DNA from: Microbacterium sp. 70-16
GTDB lineage: Bacteria > Actinomycetota > Actinomycetes > Actinomycetales > Microbacteriaceae
Assembly (NCBI RefSeq): GCF_001898315.1
Contig: NZ_MKTQ01000009.1
Coordinates: forward strand, 229,566-293,565
Direction of reading: 5' to 3'
Length of the DNA stretch: 64,000 nt
Shown here: positions 1-8,267 of the stretch, piece after piece
Position numbering within the stretch: position 1 is the first letter of the stretch
How the letters are laid out: each line of letters begins with the position of its first letter
Translations under genes and position numbers: made by a program
Notes under the pieces: model-generated
The model's input: the letters and a program-made list of their open reading frames with translations, nothing else
Databases searched by the model: none
Told to the model about the DNA's origin: nothing

Positions 1-137
1 CATATTAAAGAAAACGTAGATTGCGTTTATTCTAATATGAACCTCGCGAGTGCACACGTTGGGTGGGCACAGCGGACCTCGGGGCGCTTCTCAAGATCCG
101 TTCGTCGCGGGTCAAGTCCTGGGGCGTGGTCTATCGG

Positions 138-242
138 TGATTGTGTGATTCCTCGTGTTTGTGGTCAGGCGGTGAGGGCGAGGAGATCGCCGCACACGGC
201 GACTCGTGGTTCTATCTCAAGGACCTCCCGCCCAACCGTTGA
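138..242 (+). pseudogene. Possible C-terminal remnant of an unknown gene
   Basis: A short frame after an in-frame TGA at 138 ends in a protein-like tail (HGDSWFYLKDLPPNR, then TGA at 240-242), and a hairpin terminator follows 60 bp later. That order suggests the end of a broken plus-strand gene. No start or conserved domain can be recognised. The rest of the 1-538 gap holds an AT-rich first 45 bp, the terminator and nothing else I can support. Confidence 0.25.
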
Positions 243-302
243 TCCCCCTCCCCGCTATGCACGGTAGGCTAGATATCGATAGGCGAACTTCTCATTCGTC
301 TC

Positions 303-337
303 GCCCCGGCTGTGTGGTAACAGTCGGGGCTTTTTCT
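303..337 (+). terminator. Rho-independent terminator
   Basis: GCCCCGGCTG (303-312) pairs with CAGTCGGGGC (321-330), with one G-T wobble and an 8-nt loop, followed by a run of five T. It would stop transcription entering from the left, such as that of the remnant ending at 242. Confidence 0.7.
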
Positions 338-538
338 TTGTCCCAGTCGCTCTCAGCGCTATGGACGCTCCAACCAACGCAGCGCCGCCCCCGGGGCGTG
401 AGCTCCGCTCGACTGCACGAGCAGCCCTGCACAAGCGACGCCTTCGGCGGATACGCAAAGGTGCACAACTCAACGGCACCTTCCGCATGCGTCCCTGCGG
501 CAAGGAGCCGCACCCCGACCCGTACCGCAGCATCTGTA

Positions 539-1570
539 TCAGGACTCCACGCCGGCGAACGCCTCGATCTCCACGCGGTACCAGCTATCCAGGATCTCTA
601 CGAGAGCGTCCGCCAGAAGCTCGACTTGTTCGAGCGGCATCCGGGTTGAGGCCGGCCCCACGATCCAGTCGATGTACCCCGTGGTCAACCAGCGCTCGCT
701 GTCGTCAAAGTGGTGACCGACGATCGCCAGTTTGCGAGCGTGCGCACGGCCGTTCTCGGTCTTGGAGTTCACGTGGGCCGAACTAGGGCGACGCCTACTG
801 AGATGAAAGTCCTCAACTCGATCGCCGATGACATCTCGCTGCAGCCGGCGCACCGCGTCGACCCACGTCGGCGTCTTGGCAGAGTCTCGCGGATAGCTCG
901 TCGAGTCCGCCTTCACGCTGATGCCGACGCTGAAACGGAGCGGCACGGGCTCGCCCGCGGGCGGCATAGCCCGCTGAGCAACCTGCAGGACGGCCCGCAG
1001 CTGCGCATCGCCAATCCAGGGCGAGTAGAAGTTGATCGCTGGCATCCCCGAGCCGCCACGTCTGCTGTCGATCGCCCACCCCGACCCCAACCGCTGCTGG
1101 GCGGGTTCGATCAGCCGGCGGAGCCTCGCCTCAACCGCACTCTTCCCCGATCGCGCAGCCCCCACCTCGGCGAGCGTCAGGCGTGAGTGCGGGAAGCAAT
1201 CGAGAGCTTCTTCCCATGTCATCAGCGTGACCCGCGCCTTGCGGGGAAGCCATTCCGGCGCATGCTCCCTCTCGAGTAGCAACACGACGAGGTGATCCGC
1301 GACTGTCAGCTCGCGGTCGACTTGGTCTTCCGTCAGCGTGTGATCGAACTTCGCCTCGATGCCGACAACGAGTCCCGGCTCCACGAAGGTGAGCGCGATA
1401 TCGATCTTCTGGTCGCCGTGCTCGGCCCTGACGTCCGCAAATCGACCGAGGCGGCCAGCGCCGACGTGTTCGGCGAGCTTCGCGACGAAGCGAACGTGGT
1501 CGTGGCGAATCTCAGCCGCGAGCGCGCGTGTCGCGAGCGGCTCGGTTGTGAAGATGAGTGATGCGGCCAC
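539..1570 (-). CDS. PD-(D/E)XK nuclease-like hypothetical protein
   Basis: The predicted 343-residue protein has a motif consistent with a PD-(D/E)XK nuclease core in its N-terminal part: an acidic strand (DIALTF, D57) followed by GIEAKFD with E72 and K74. The C-terminal two thirds are not recognised; a stretch near RVEDFHLSRRR looks basic. I chose the GTG at 1570 because GAGGGG lies about 5 nt upstream. The frame stays open to 1735, but that extension begins arginine-rich and would overlap the divergent reading frame starting at 1620; a GTG at 1657 is another option. The gene diverges from the frameshifted frame at 1620-2320. A role in restriction or defence is an inference from fold and island context only. 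Confidence 0.6.
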   Translation of the reverse strand: MAASLIFTTEPLATRALAAEIRHDHVRFVAKLAEHVGAGRLGRFADVRAEHGDQKIDIALTFVEPGLVVGIEAKFDHTLTEDQVDRELTVADHLVVLLLEREHAPEWLPRKARVTLMTWEEALDCFPHSRLTLAEVGAARSGKSAVEARLRRLIEPAQQRLGSGWAIDSRRGGSGMPAINFYSPWIGDAQLRAVLQVAQRAMPPAGEPVPLRFSVGISVKADSTSYPRDSAKTPTWVDAVRRLQRDVIGDRVEDFHLSRRRPSSAHVNSKTENGRAHARKLAIVGHHFDDSERWLTTGYIDWIVGPASTRMPLEQVELLADALVEILDSWYRVEIEAFAGVES

Positions 1571-1619
1571 CGGGTCCCCTCGGTTGTCGGTCTCCAGAGT
1601 ACCGAAGCCAATGCCCGAT

Positions 1620-2320
1620 GCGTATCGCCACCAACGCCGCTCCGATGCTGGCAGCACACGAACCCCGAACGCCTTCCGCGCTCGACGAGGTCGGTCGCGA
1701 TCACGACCCACACGATGCAGAACGCGGCGAATCACCCATCCGCTACACCCGCCGACTGTTCCCGGTCGGCTCGATCGAAGAGCCGGGCGTGAAGCGCCAA
1801 CCGGAACTCACTGGTCGTCCGCGTACACAAGGCGAACGCCCTCTTCCCCGACCGTGTTGACTCCGCCGAGCCAGTGGGACTTCTGGTACGGGTGGGATCG
1901 GCCCGAGCAACACGCGACGTCAACCTGTTCGGCAAACAGCAGCCGCTCGAAGTCGCCGACCTTCGACGACTTGCCTCGATCGACCTCGGCGGCTACTTCC
2001 GATTCGAACACGCGGGGCACGGCGGCGCTGTCGGCGGGCAACAAGACTACGTCGAGGGATACCGTGCGCGCGCCGATAAGCTCCGACGTGCGCTCGTCGC
2101 GGAGGCTCGAGTCCGCAACCTGCTCCTGCCGGATCGATTCGTCATCCCGCCCACCTGGGGTCCTCGCTATGCGAAGGATGCCAAGCCTGTGCCAGCGTGC
2201 GGCAACTACAGAACCGTCGACCTTGCCGCGGCACTCGCCAGCGACTTCCTCGATCCGGTGCTCTCTGCAGATTTCACGAGCGGAATGACCTGGTCTCGCG
2301 ACGCGCTCGCCTGGCTCTGA
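1620..2320 (+). pseudogene. Frameshifted hypothetical gene
   Basis: Two plus-strand frames with coding-like third-position bias abut. Frame 1 runs from ATG 1620 to about 1803 and reads through SPIRYTRRLFPVGSIEEPG. Frame 2 runs from about 1806 to TGA 2320 and contains NSLVVRVHKANALF and, near its end, SGMTWSRDALAWL. Removing one G in CCGGAAC near 1801-1806 would join them into a protein of about 233 residues. No known domain is recognised. It could be a true frameshift mutation, a sequencing error, or a shorter gene that starts inside frame 2 (GTG 1874). An antisense frame at 1808-2044 looks partly protein-like but fits codon bias less well. Confidence 0.4.
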
Positions 2321-2359
2321 TAGACCGTCGCTTCGCGAGGGTGGCCAGGCCCGGTACGC

Positions 2360-5095
2360 TCATACCCCGATCCCACGCCCCGCCCCCGGCACCCCCACCA
2401 CCGGCCCGGTAGCCACCGCGACGTCCCTTGCCGCCCGTCGCACCTCCGCCGCCGCCGCACGCACCGCATCCTGCATGGTCAGCTCCGGCGTCCCGCGCTG
2501 CATCGACTCGGCGAGGCACTCGCGCGCCTCGTCGTCCGTCCGCGCCACCACGATCGCGGTGTTGTGCGCCCGCCCGCGGGTGAGGCCGACATAGAGCCCC
2601 GCGGCATCCACGTCGGGGCCGACGATCGACGCGTCGGCGGTGTCGCCCTGCACGCCGTGCACGGTCGACGCGTACGCCAGCTGCAGATGCTCGCGCGCGT
2701 ACTCGGACGACACGCGCCGGAACTCACCGCTGTCGCTCACCGACACGAGGTCGACGTGCTCATCACGGATGCCCCACACGATCCACTGCGCACGGTTCTC
2801 GACCCCGGTGTGCCGGTCGTTGCGGCGCGTCTGGACTGCGTCGCCCACGAGGATGCGTTGCTCCCCCATCCCCCACGCGACCACGCCCGCGTCGAGCTCA
2901 CCTACCTCGACGCGCCGCTGTTGAACGGCATCGTTGATGGCATCCGCCTCGGCGTTCGTGCCCGACACCAGCGCGACACGCTTGCCGCGCGCGTGCCAGT
3001 CGAAGTACGCCTCGATCATCCGCTCGCGCGCCGCGTCGAGGTGATCGACCCGGTCGACGTGACCGCGGTCGACCAGCTCACCGGCGACGGCCATCGCGCG
3101 GTCGCCATCGCCGGCATCGCGCAGCCGCAGCGTGAGCGCGGCGTAGTCGCGGTCGCGGAACCGGTGCACCGTGTCGAGCTCGACCGCCGCATTCGCGTGC
3201 CGGATCGCCGACCCCATCGCACCCGCGTGCCCGACCGGCGTCGCCTGATGCGTATCGCCCACGAACGCCACCCCGACCCCCTGCTCGATCGCCAGCTCAG
3301 CGAGCACATTTGCCGTCTGCAGGTCGACCATGCCGGCCTCGTCGACGACGATCCGATCACCATGCGCCAACACGTACCGCGAAGGGCCAGCGTAGACAGC
3401 ACCGGTCGCCGGGTCGACATCGCCCGCGCCCAGTCGCGTCCACACCATCGCGCCGGCCTCATCGCACCCCCACCGGTAGCCGTGGTCGGCGAGCAGCGCG
3501 TGAAGACTGGATGCCGCGGCCCCCACCTCCCGCGACGCGACCGACGCCGCCTTGCGCGTGGGCGCCACGACGAGCAGCCGCCGCCGCTGCGTCGTGAGCG
3601 CCGTAAACGCCGCGCGCAGCATCGTCGTCTTGCCCGCGCCGGCGGGGCCGGTCACCGTCACGAGTCCATCGGTGCCGGCGATGGCGCACGCCGCGACCAT
3701 CTGCGAGGCATCCAATGTCGACGGGGCCTCGGCGTGCGCGAACCGGCGCAACTCGCCAGGCAGCAGCGAGCGGCCGGGCTGGGCGAGCACGTCGAGACGC
3801 CCGGCGAGCCGGATCTTGGCGCGCACCGTCTCGGTTGCCATGAAGGCCTTCACGTGCGCGGGCGAGTCATCCGCGACGAGGCGCTGCACGCCGCGCATGG
3901 CACGCTGCGTGATGTCGGCGATCACGTCGTCGAGCCGGTCACGCGCGACGACGATCCCGGTGCGCGAGAGCGCGCGGATCGCCCCCGCGCGCAGGTCGAA
4001 GACGCTGAATCGCCCGCCGCTCGAGGTCGACCGTTCGTCCGCGTCAACCACCGCCTGCGCCGCGAGCAGATCGAGATCGATGGCGTCCACATCGCGCGCC
4101 GCGACGGGAACGGCCGCGCGCGCCCCGAGGAGGCTCGGATCGATCGCCGCCATCTCGTCGCGGACCGTCTGCTCCCACGACATCTCGTCGAGATCCGCCG
4201 GCTTGTTCGGGCGCGCCACCGCCCACGCGCGCCGATCGATCTGCTGCAGCACGTCGATGCTCGGCGCAGCTCCCCCGTGCGCCGCCGACCATTCCGCGAT
4301 CAGACGTGCCCGGTTCGCCGCGATCTGTGTGGACCGTCGCGAGAGGGGGCGCACGGCGCCGGCGAGCTCGGCGATCTCGCCCGCGTCGTCGAGCGTGTAC
4401 CCGTGGCGCGCGAGCGCGGCGATCCAGGCGGGGTCGGTGCGGGCGGCGAGCTCACCCTCGGCGTTGATCACGGTGTGCAGCTTCATCGCGACGCGCGAGT
4501 CGAGGTTCGACCACTTGCCGTCGGCGCCGCGCACCTTGATGTTCAGCCAGAGGTGCCGGTGGATGTGCGGGTCGAGTGCCCGCGAGCGCCGGTGCTGCAG
4601 CTCGACGACCTCGATGCGGGTGATCGCTTCGCGGATGCGTCCGCCGTGTCCGCGTCGCGCGTTGAGCTCGGATTGCCAGGTGAGCAGGATGCGTTCGCGC
4701 AGCCGATCCTGCAGCGCCTCGAACTCGGTCGCGAGCTCGGGGTGCAGCAGCGCGGCGAGGCTGTAGGACTTCGGGTGATTGAGCGTCCCATCAAGCAGCA
4801 GGTCGGCGTCGGGGCTCAGCCGCTGGTGGCCGCGCTCCTCCCCCGTAACCGGATCGTGCCCGGTGACCCACACCCGCATGCCGCCGGCGGTGAGCTGGTC
4901 CGACGTGATGACGCCGTTGTCGACGATGAAGCGCGTGACGGTCGAATCGGATGCCGCGCTGTACGCCTCGAGTGCGTCGACACCCGCCCCGGGGTGCAGA
5001 TGTGCGTCGCACGTGCCCTCGAGCGCATACGCGATCGCCTGTCGAACCCCTCGAGATTCGACGCCCCGCTTCCACCGCTCGAGCCCTCCCCGCAT
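2360..5095 (-). CDS. MobF-type relaxase/helicase (TraA/TrwC-like)
   Basis: The 911-residue protein has an N-terminal relaxase domain followed by a superfamily I helicase. The relaxase metal-binding motif reads HIHRH at residues 177-181. The helicase carries a Walker A motif GPAGAGKTTM near 480, Walker B IVVDEAGMVD near 583, and a UvrD-like C-terminal motif STVHGVQGDTAD near 810. Proteins of this family nick the transfer origin, bind covalently to the cut strand and unwind the plasmid or integrative element during mobilisation. No partner transfer genes are visible. The 5096-5324 stretch upstream holds no gene I can support and is where a transfer origin might lie, though I could not identify one. 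Confidence 0.85.
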   Translation of the reverse strand: MRGGLERWKRGVESRGVRQAIAYALEGTCDAHLHPGAGVDALEAYSAASDSTVTRFIVDNGVITSDQLTAGGMRVWVTGHDPVTGEERGHQRLSPDADLLLDGTLNHPKSYSLAALLHPELATEFEALQDRLRERILLTWQSELNARRGHGGRIREAITRIEVVELQHRRSRALDPHIHRHLWLNIKVRGADGKWSNLDSRVAMKLHTVINAEGELAARTDPAWIAALARHGYTLDDAGEIAELAGAVRPLSRRSTQIAANRARLIAEWSAAHGGAAPSIDVLQQIDRRAWAVARPNKPADLDEMSWEQTVRDEMAAIDPSLLGARAAVPVAARDVDAIDLDLLAAQAVVDADERSTSSGGRFSVFDLRAGAIRALSRTGIVVARDRLDDVIADITQRAMRGVQRLVADDSPAHVKAFMATETVRAKIRLAGRLDVLAQPGRSLLPGELRRFAHAEAPSTLDASQMVAACAIAGTDGLVTVTGPAGAGKTTMLRAAFTALTTQRRRLLVVAPTRKAASVASREVGAAASSLHALLADHGYRWGCDEAGAMVWTRLGAGDVDPATGAVYAGPSRYVLAHGDRIVVDEAGMVDLQTANVLAELAIEQGVGVAFVGDTHQATPVGHAGAMGSAIRHANAAVELDTVHRFRDRDYAALTLRLRDAGDGDRAMAVAGELVDRGHVDRVDHLDAARERMIEAYFDWHARGKRVALVSGTNAEADAINDAVQQRRVEVGELDAGVVAWGMGEQRILVGDAVQTRRNDRHTGVENRAQWIVWGIRDEHVDLVSVSDSGEFRRVSSEYAREHLQLAYASTVHGVQGDTADASIVGPDVDAAGLYVGLTRGRAHNTAIVVARTDDEARECLAESMQRGTPELTMQDAVRAAAAEVRRAARDVAVATGPVVGVPGAGRGIGV

Positions 5096-5324
5096 GCCGC
5101 CAGAGTATGAGCGTTTTTCCTGATTATCCAGGTATTTTTACGGTATGAAGGTTGGTGTTGCAGGATGCCTCTAAGGGGTGTTGCTCACCGGGGGGTGCCT
5201 GCGTGCATCGTCCTTGTTCTTGTCCATGGTCGGCGTCCAGGGAATCGCGAGCGAGCACCTCGGTCGACCGCCATACTGGCCGGGATCAGCGTCAGAAACG
5301 ACGAGCGTCAGAACGACCCGCGCC

Positions 5325-5963
5325 TCACGCTCTTTCGAACAGCTCCGCCGGCCTCCCCCGCCCTTCGATGAGCATCTCCCCGGTCGCGCGCAGCTGCGGC
5401 AGCATGGCCCGGCGGAAGGTGTCCGGCATCAGCGCTTGGCCCGACACCGCCTCGTGCACCAGTCGAAGCTGCCGCATCGTGAACGGTGCTTCGAGAAGAC
5501 CAGCGGGGTCAGGCGAACTGAGGTACTCGGCACGCAGAGCATCGACCGCGAATCCGACGATCTCGCGGTGGTCGTACTTCAGGTCGGGCAGGTTGTCGAC
5601 CGGCGCGAGCCGGTGCTCTTCTGACGCCGGTAGCCGGTCGACACGAACGACGTCCACGTGCGCGACGGACAGCACCCATCCCCGGTCATCCCGCCCCGGC
5701 TCGTCGAACACGTGAAGCTGACGAGGGCGGAGCCCGTCGATCCCCGCCTTGGTCCGTAACGAGCGCAGCACGGCACCACGAAGCGTCTCCCCCTCATGCA
5801 GAAACGACCCCGGCAGACGCCACTCGCCATCAGAATCGCCGGCGCGGACGAGGAGCACGGCCAGCGCGCCGTCGGCGACCGTGAGGACCGCGGTGTCCAC
5901 CGCGACGGACGGCTGCGGGTAGTCAAACAGTCGTCTTCCTGAGCTGTCGCGGTAGTCGGCCAT
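5325..5963 (-). CDS. NrtR-like Nudix-fold transcriptional regulator
   Basis: The 212-residue protein has a Nudix-fold domain (about residues 15-140) and a C-terminal winged-helix segment (155-212) that ends in the GRGRPAELF tail typical of NrtR proteins. The Nudix box at 52-75 reads RSLRTKAG where enzymes have REXXEEXG, so the catalytic glutamates are lost. NrtR family members bind ADP-ribose or related nucleotides through such an inactive Nudix domain and repress NAD-metabolism genes. Here the gene diverges from an HD/ADP-ribosylglycohydrolase pair across an 88-bp gap holding palindromes, so it likely controls them and itself. That control is inferred; the domain reading is direct. Confidence 0.8.
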   Translation of the reverse strand: MADYRDSSGRRLFDYPQPSVAVDTAVLTVADGALAVLLVRAGDSDGEWRLPGSFLHEGETLRGAVLRSLRTKAGIDGLRPRQLHVFDEPGRDDRGWVLSVAHVDVVRVDRLPASEEHRLAPVDNLPDLKYDHREIVGFAVDALRAEYLSSPDPAGLLEAPFTMRQLRLVHEAVSGQALMPDTFRRAMLPQLRATGEMLIEGRGRPAELFERA

Positions 5964-6045
5964 GCGATCAATTTAGCGCACCCTTGCGCAATGTCGGAAC
6001 CCAGGTGCATGATCTATTTAGATCACATCAGCGCTAAAGAAGGAG
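5964..6045. promoter_or_regulatory. Candidate NrtR operators in divergent promoter
   Basis: The gap contains a near-perfect palindrome TGATCTATTTAGATCA (6010-6025). Beside the nrtR-like start is a second element with symmetry TGCG-N3-AATT-N3-CGCA (5963-5980). A pair of inverted TTTAGCGC / GCGCTAAA boxes lies at 5972-5979 and 6031-6038. Symmetric sites on both sides of a divergent promoter are what an autoregulating dimeric repressor would use. Ribosome-binding sequence AAGGAG precedes the ATG at 6052. Confidence 0.5.
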
Positions 6046-6051
6046 AAGACG

Positions 6052-6819
6052 ATGGGCAAACAAATCAAGGGGACGATCCCCTGCGTCCTGTTCGGCGGCC
6101 CGCTCGACGGCCAGAAGTACGGTGACCTGCCCGACATCGGCAGCGCCTTCACGGGGGCGACCGTGTCGATTCCGCTGGGCGCCGGCGACAACCCGATGAA
6201 GGCGGTCTACGTCTGCCTCGGAGATGCGCCGATCGACGGACTGTGGCAGTTCTTCTACGAGCGCACGGAGTTTCCGGCCAGCCTCGAGGTCGTGGACCTG
6301 CCGATCCCGCATCCGCCCCTTCCGCAGGGCACGACACTGGCATCCAAGAAGAACGAATGGGATGCCGGCACACAGGTCGCCCTGGCTCGTGCGATGGCGG
6401 TGATGGCGCACCGCAGTCAGACCGACAAGTCGGGCGTGGCGTACATCACCCATCCTGCCCGTGTGGCTGCCCGGTTCAACCCGGCGACGAAACCGCTGGA
6501 GCACTGCGCGGCCTGGCTTCACGACGTGGTGGAACACACCGACCTCACGCTGGACGACCTGTGGACTGCAGGCATCCATCCGAAGGTTCTCGCGCTCGTC
6601 GCTCTTCTCACACCGCGCGCAGAGCTCTCGACCGAGGAGTACTACGCGAGAATCGCCGCCGATCCGCGCGCGCTGGCAGTGAAGGTCGCCGACATCGACG
6701 ACAACACCAATCCCGCTCGTCTGCAGAAGCTCCACCTAAATGTTCGGGAACGCATGAAGAGCAAGTACGCCCGTGCCCGCCAGGCGCTCGGTCTGACGGA
6801 AACGGAAGGAGCCCACTGA
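6052..6819 (+). CDS. HD-domain protein, SpoT/MESH1 hydrolase-like
   Basis: The 255-residue protein has an N-terminal region of about 90 residues with an FGGPLDGQ motif seen in small actinobacterial proteins of unknown role. A C-terminal HD hydrolase domain follows. The HD part reads AHRSQTDKSGVAYITHP (H120, H134), WLHDVVEHT (HD at 157-158) and VKVADIDDNTNP (D214). These are the metal-binding motifs of the (p)ppGpp hydrolase domain of RelA/SpoT and of MESH1. No synthetase domain is present. The stop overlaps the next start (TGATG), so it is translated with the ADP-ribosylglycohydrolase. It may hydrolyse an alarmone or another nucleotide phosphate; the substrate is unknown. Confidence 0.75.
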   Translation: MGKQIKGTIPCVLFGGPLDGQKYGDLPDIGSAFTGATVSIPLGAGDNPMKAVYVCLGDAPIDGLWQFFYERTEFPASLEVVDLPIPHPPLPQGTTLASKKNEWDAGTQVALARAMAVMAHRSQTDKSGVAYITHPARVAARFNPATKPLEHCAAWLHDVVEHTDLTLDDLWTAGIHPKVLALVALLTPRAELSTEEYYARIAADPRALAVKVADIDDNTNPARLQKLHLNVRERMKSKYARARQALGLTETEGAH

Positions 6820-8267
6820 TGCACCTCTCTGCTCAGCAACTCGACCGCGCCGTCGGTGCCGTCCTTGCGTCCGCCGCGGGTGACGCGCTCGGGTCGCAAT
6901 ACGAGTTCGGCCCGGCATTGCCCGATAGCGTCACACCCGAGTTCGGTGTCGGATGCTTCGGCCACGATTCCGGTGAATGGACCGACGACACCAGCATGGC
7001 CATGCCGATCCTGCGGCAGCTCGCCGAGGGACGGGCGCTGGAAGACGCCGAAGCGATCAGCCAGGTCATCGCCGAATGGAGAGGATGGGCGCGTACCGCG
7101 AAAGACGTCGGAACACAGACCCGAGCGGTCCTCAGCCGCCTCGGTGACGACACCGGCGAGAACGCGGCACGCGCGGCATCCGAAGCTGCGCACCGCCACA
7201 CCGGCCGCAGCGCAGGGAACGGATCGCTCATGCGCACGGGCCCTGTGGCACTCGGCTACCTCGACCGCTCCCCCGACGAGCTCGCCGCCACCGCCGGGCG
7301 ACTTGCACAGCTCACCCACTGGGAGCCGGACAACGTGGATGCCGTGACCCTCTGGTGTCTCGCAATCCGGCACGCCATCCTGACGGGCGATCTCGACATC
7401 CGCGCACAGCTCGAGTGGATCCCCATCGATCGGCGGAATCGCTGGGCAGAACTCATCGACGAGGCCACCGCGCACGGCATCCACCCGCGCGACTTCCGTC
7501 CCGGCAACGGCTGGGTCGTCCGCGCGTTCCAAGCCGCGCTCGCGGCGATCACCGGTGCGAACTCGTTGCGCGACGCGCTGGAGCGCGCCGTCCGCGGCGG
7601 CGGCGACACCGACACGGTCGCGGCGATCGCCGGATCCCTCGCCGGCGCGGTGTGGGGCGGATCGGCGCTGCCCCTGTCGTTCAAGCGCCGGCTGCACGGA
7701 TGGCCGGGGTTCGACGCGAATGAGCTCACGCGGCTCGCTTGCCTCGCGGTCCGGCACGGTGAGAGCGACCGCGAAGGCTGGCCGAGTGCTGCGCGCGCGA
7801 CGGTCTACGCCGGCAGCGACTACCTCTTTCGACACCCGCACGACGACGGAGTGTGGATCGGATCGCTCGCAGCACTCGACCGGCTCCCGTCCGAGGTGGA
7901 TGCCGTCGTCTCACTCTGCCGAGTCGGGCGTACGCAGGTGCCCGCCGGGCTGGAGAGCCTGCAGGTGTGGCTCGTGGATCAGGAAGGTCGAAACGCGAAC
8001 CTCGATCTCGTTCTCACGGAGGCAGCGGATGTCGTCGCCGAACTCCGCAACGAAGGACGACGGGTGTTCCTGCATTGCGCCGAGGGGCGGAGTCGCACCG
8101 CCGCGGTCGCCGCTCTGTATGGCGCACGTCACCGAACGATCCCGCTGGCGCAATCGTGGGAGGACGTCCGCCGAACCCTTCCCGGGTTCACTCCTCAGCG
8201 GTTTCTGCGTGAAGCGGTGGAGCGTCTTGTGTCCGGGGAATCTCCGGCGCCCCGTTCCGGGACGTGA
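6819..8267 (+). CDS. ADP-ribosylglycohydrolase fused to dual-specificity phosphatase
   Basis: Residues 1 to about 310 form an ADP-ribosylglycohydrolase (ARH/DraG family): GAVLASAAGDALG near the start, the metal-binding WTDDTSM at 54-60 and GGDTDTV at about 261-267. These enzymes remove ADP-ribose from proteins or nucleic acids. Residues from about 330 to 482 form a cysteine phosphatase of the dual-specificity type with the P-loop HCAEGRSRT (C-X5-R) near 419-427, so both halves keep catalytic residues. The start ATG at 6819 overlaps the preceding stop and has GGAAGGAG upstream. The 3' end overlaps the convergent SIR2 gene by 73 bp. The fusion implies reversal of two modifications on linked targets, which is an inference. 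Confidence 0.85.
   Translation: MHLSAQQLDRAVGAVLASAAGDALGSQYEFGPALPDSVTPEFGVGCFGHDSGEWTDDTSMAMPILRQLAEGRALEDAEAISQVIAEWRGWARTAKDVGTQTRAVLSRLGDDTGENAARAASEAAHRHTGRSAGNGSLMRTGPVALGYLDRSPDELAATAGRLAQLTHWEPDNVDAVTLWCLAIRHAILTGDLDIRAQLEWIPIDRRNRWAELIDEATAHGIHPRDFRPGNGWVVRAFQAALAAITGANSLRDALERAVRGGGDTDTVAAIAGSLAGAVWGGSALPLSFKRRLHGWPGFDANELTRLACLAVRHGESDREGWPSAARATVYAGSDYLFRHPHDDGVWIGSLAALDRLPSEVDAVVSLCRVGRTQVPAGLESLQVWLVDQEGRNANLDLVLTEAADVVAELRNEGRRVFLHCAEGRSRTAAVAALYGARHRTIPLAQSWEDVRRTLPGFTPQRFLREAVERLVSGESPAPRSGT

Noticed and set aside
1808..2044. Minus-strand 78-codon frame
   Set aside because: Partly protein-like, but the plus-strand frame has better third-position bias across the same stretch.
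2564..5110. Long plus-strand open frame of 848 codons
   Set aside because: It is antisense to the relaxase, is arginine-rich and has no domain; the minus-strand frame has clear helicase motifs.
5165..5371. Plus-strand 68-codon frame between relaxase and nrtR-like gene
   Set aside because: It overlaps the 3' end of the nrtR-like gene and has no ribosome-binding site or motif.
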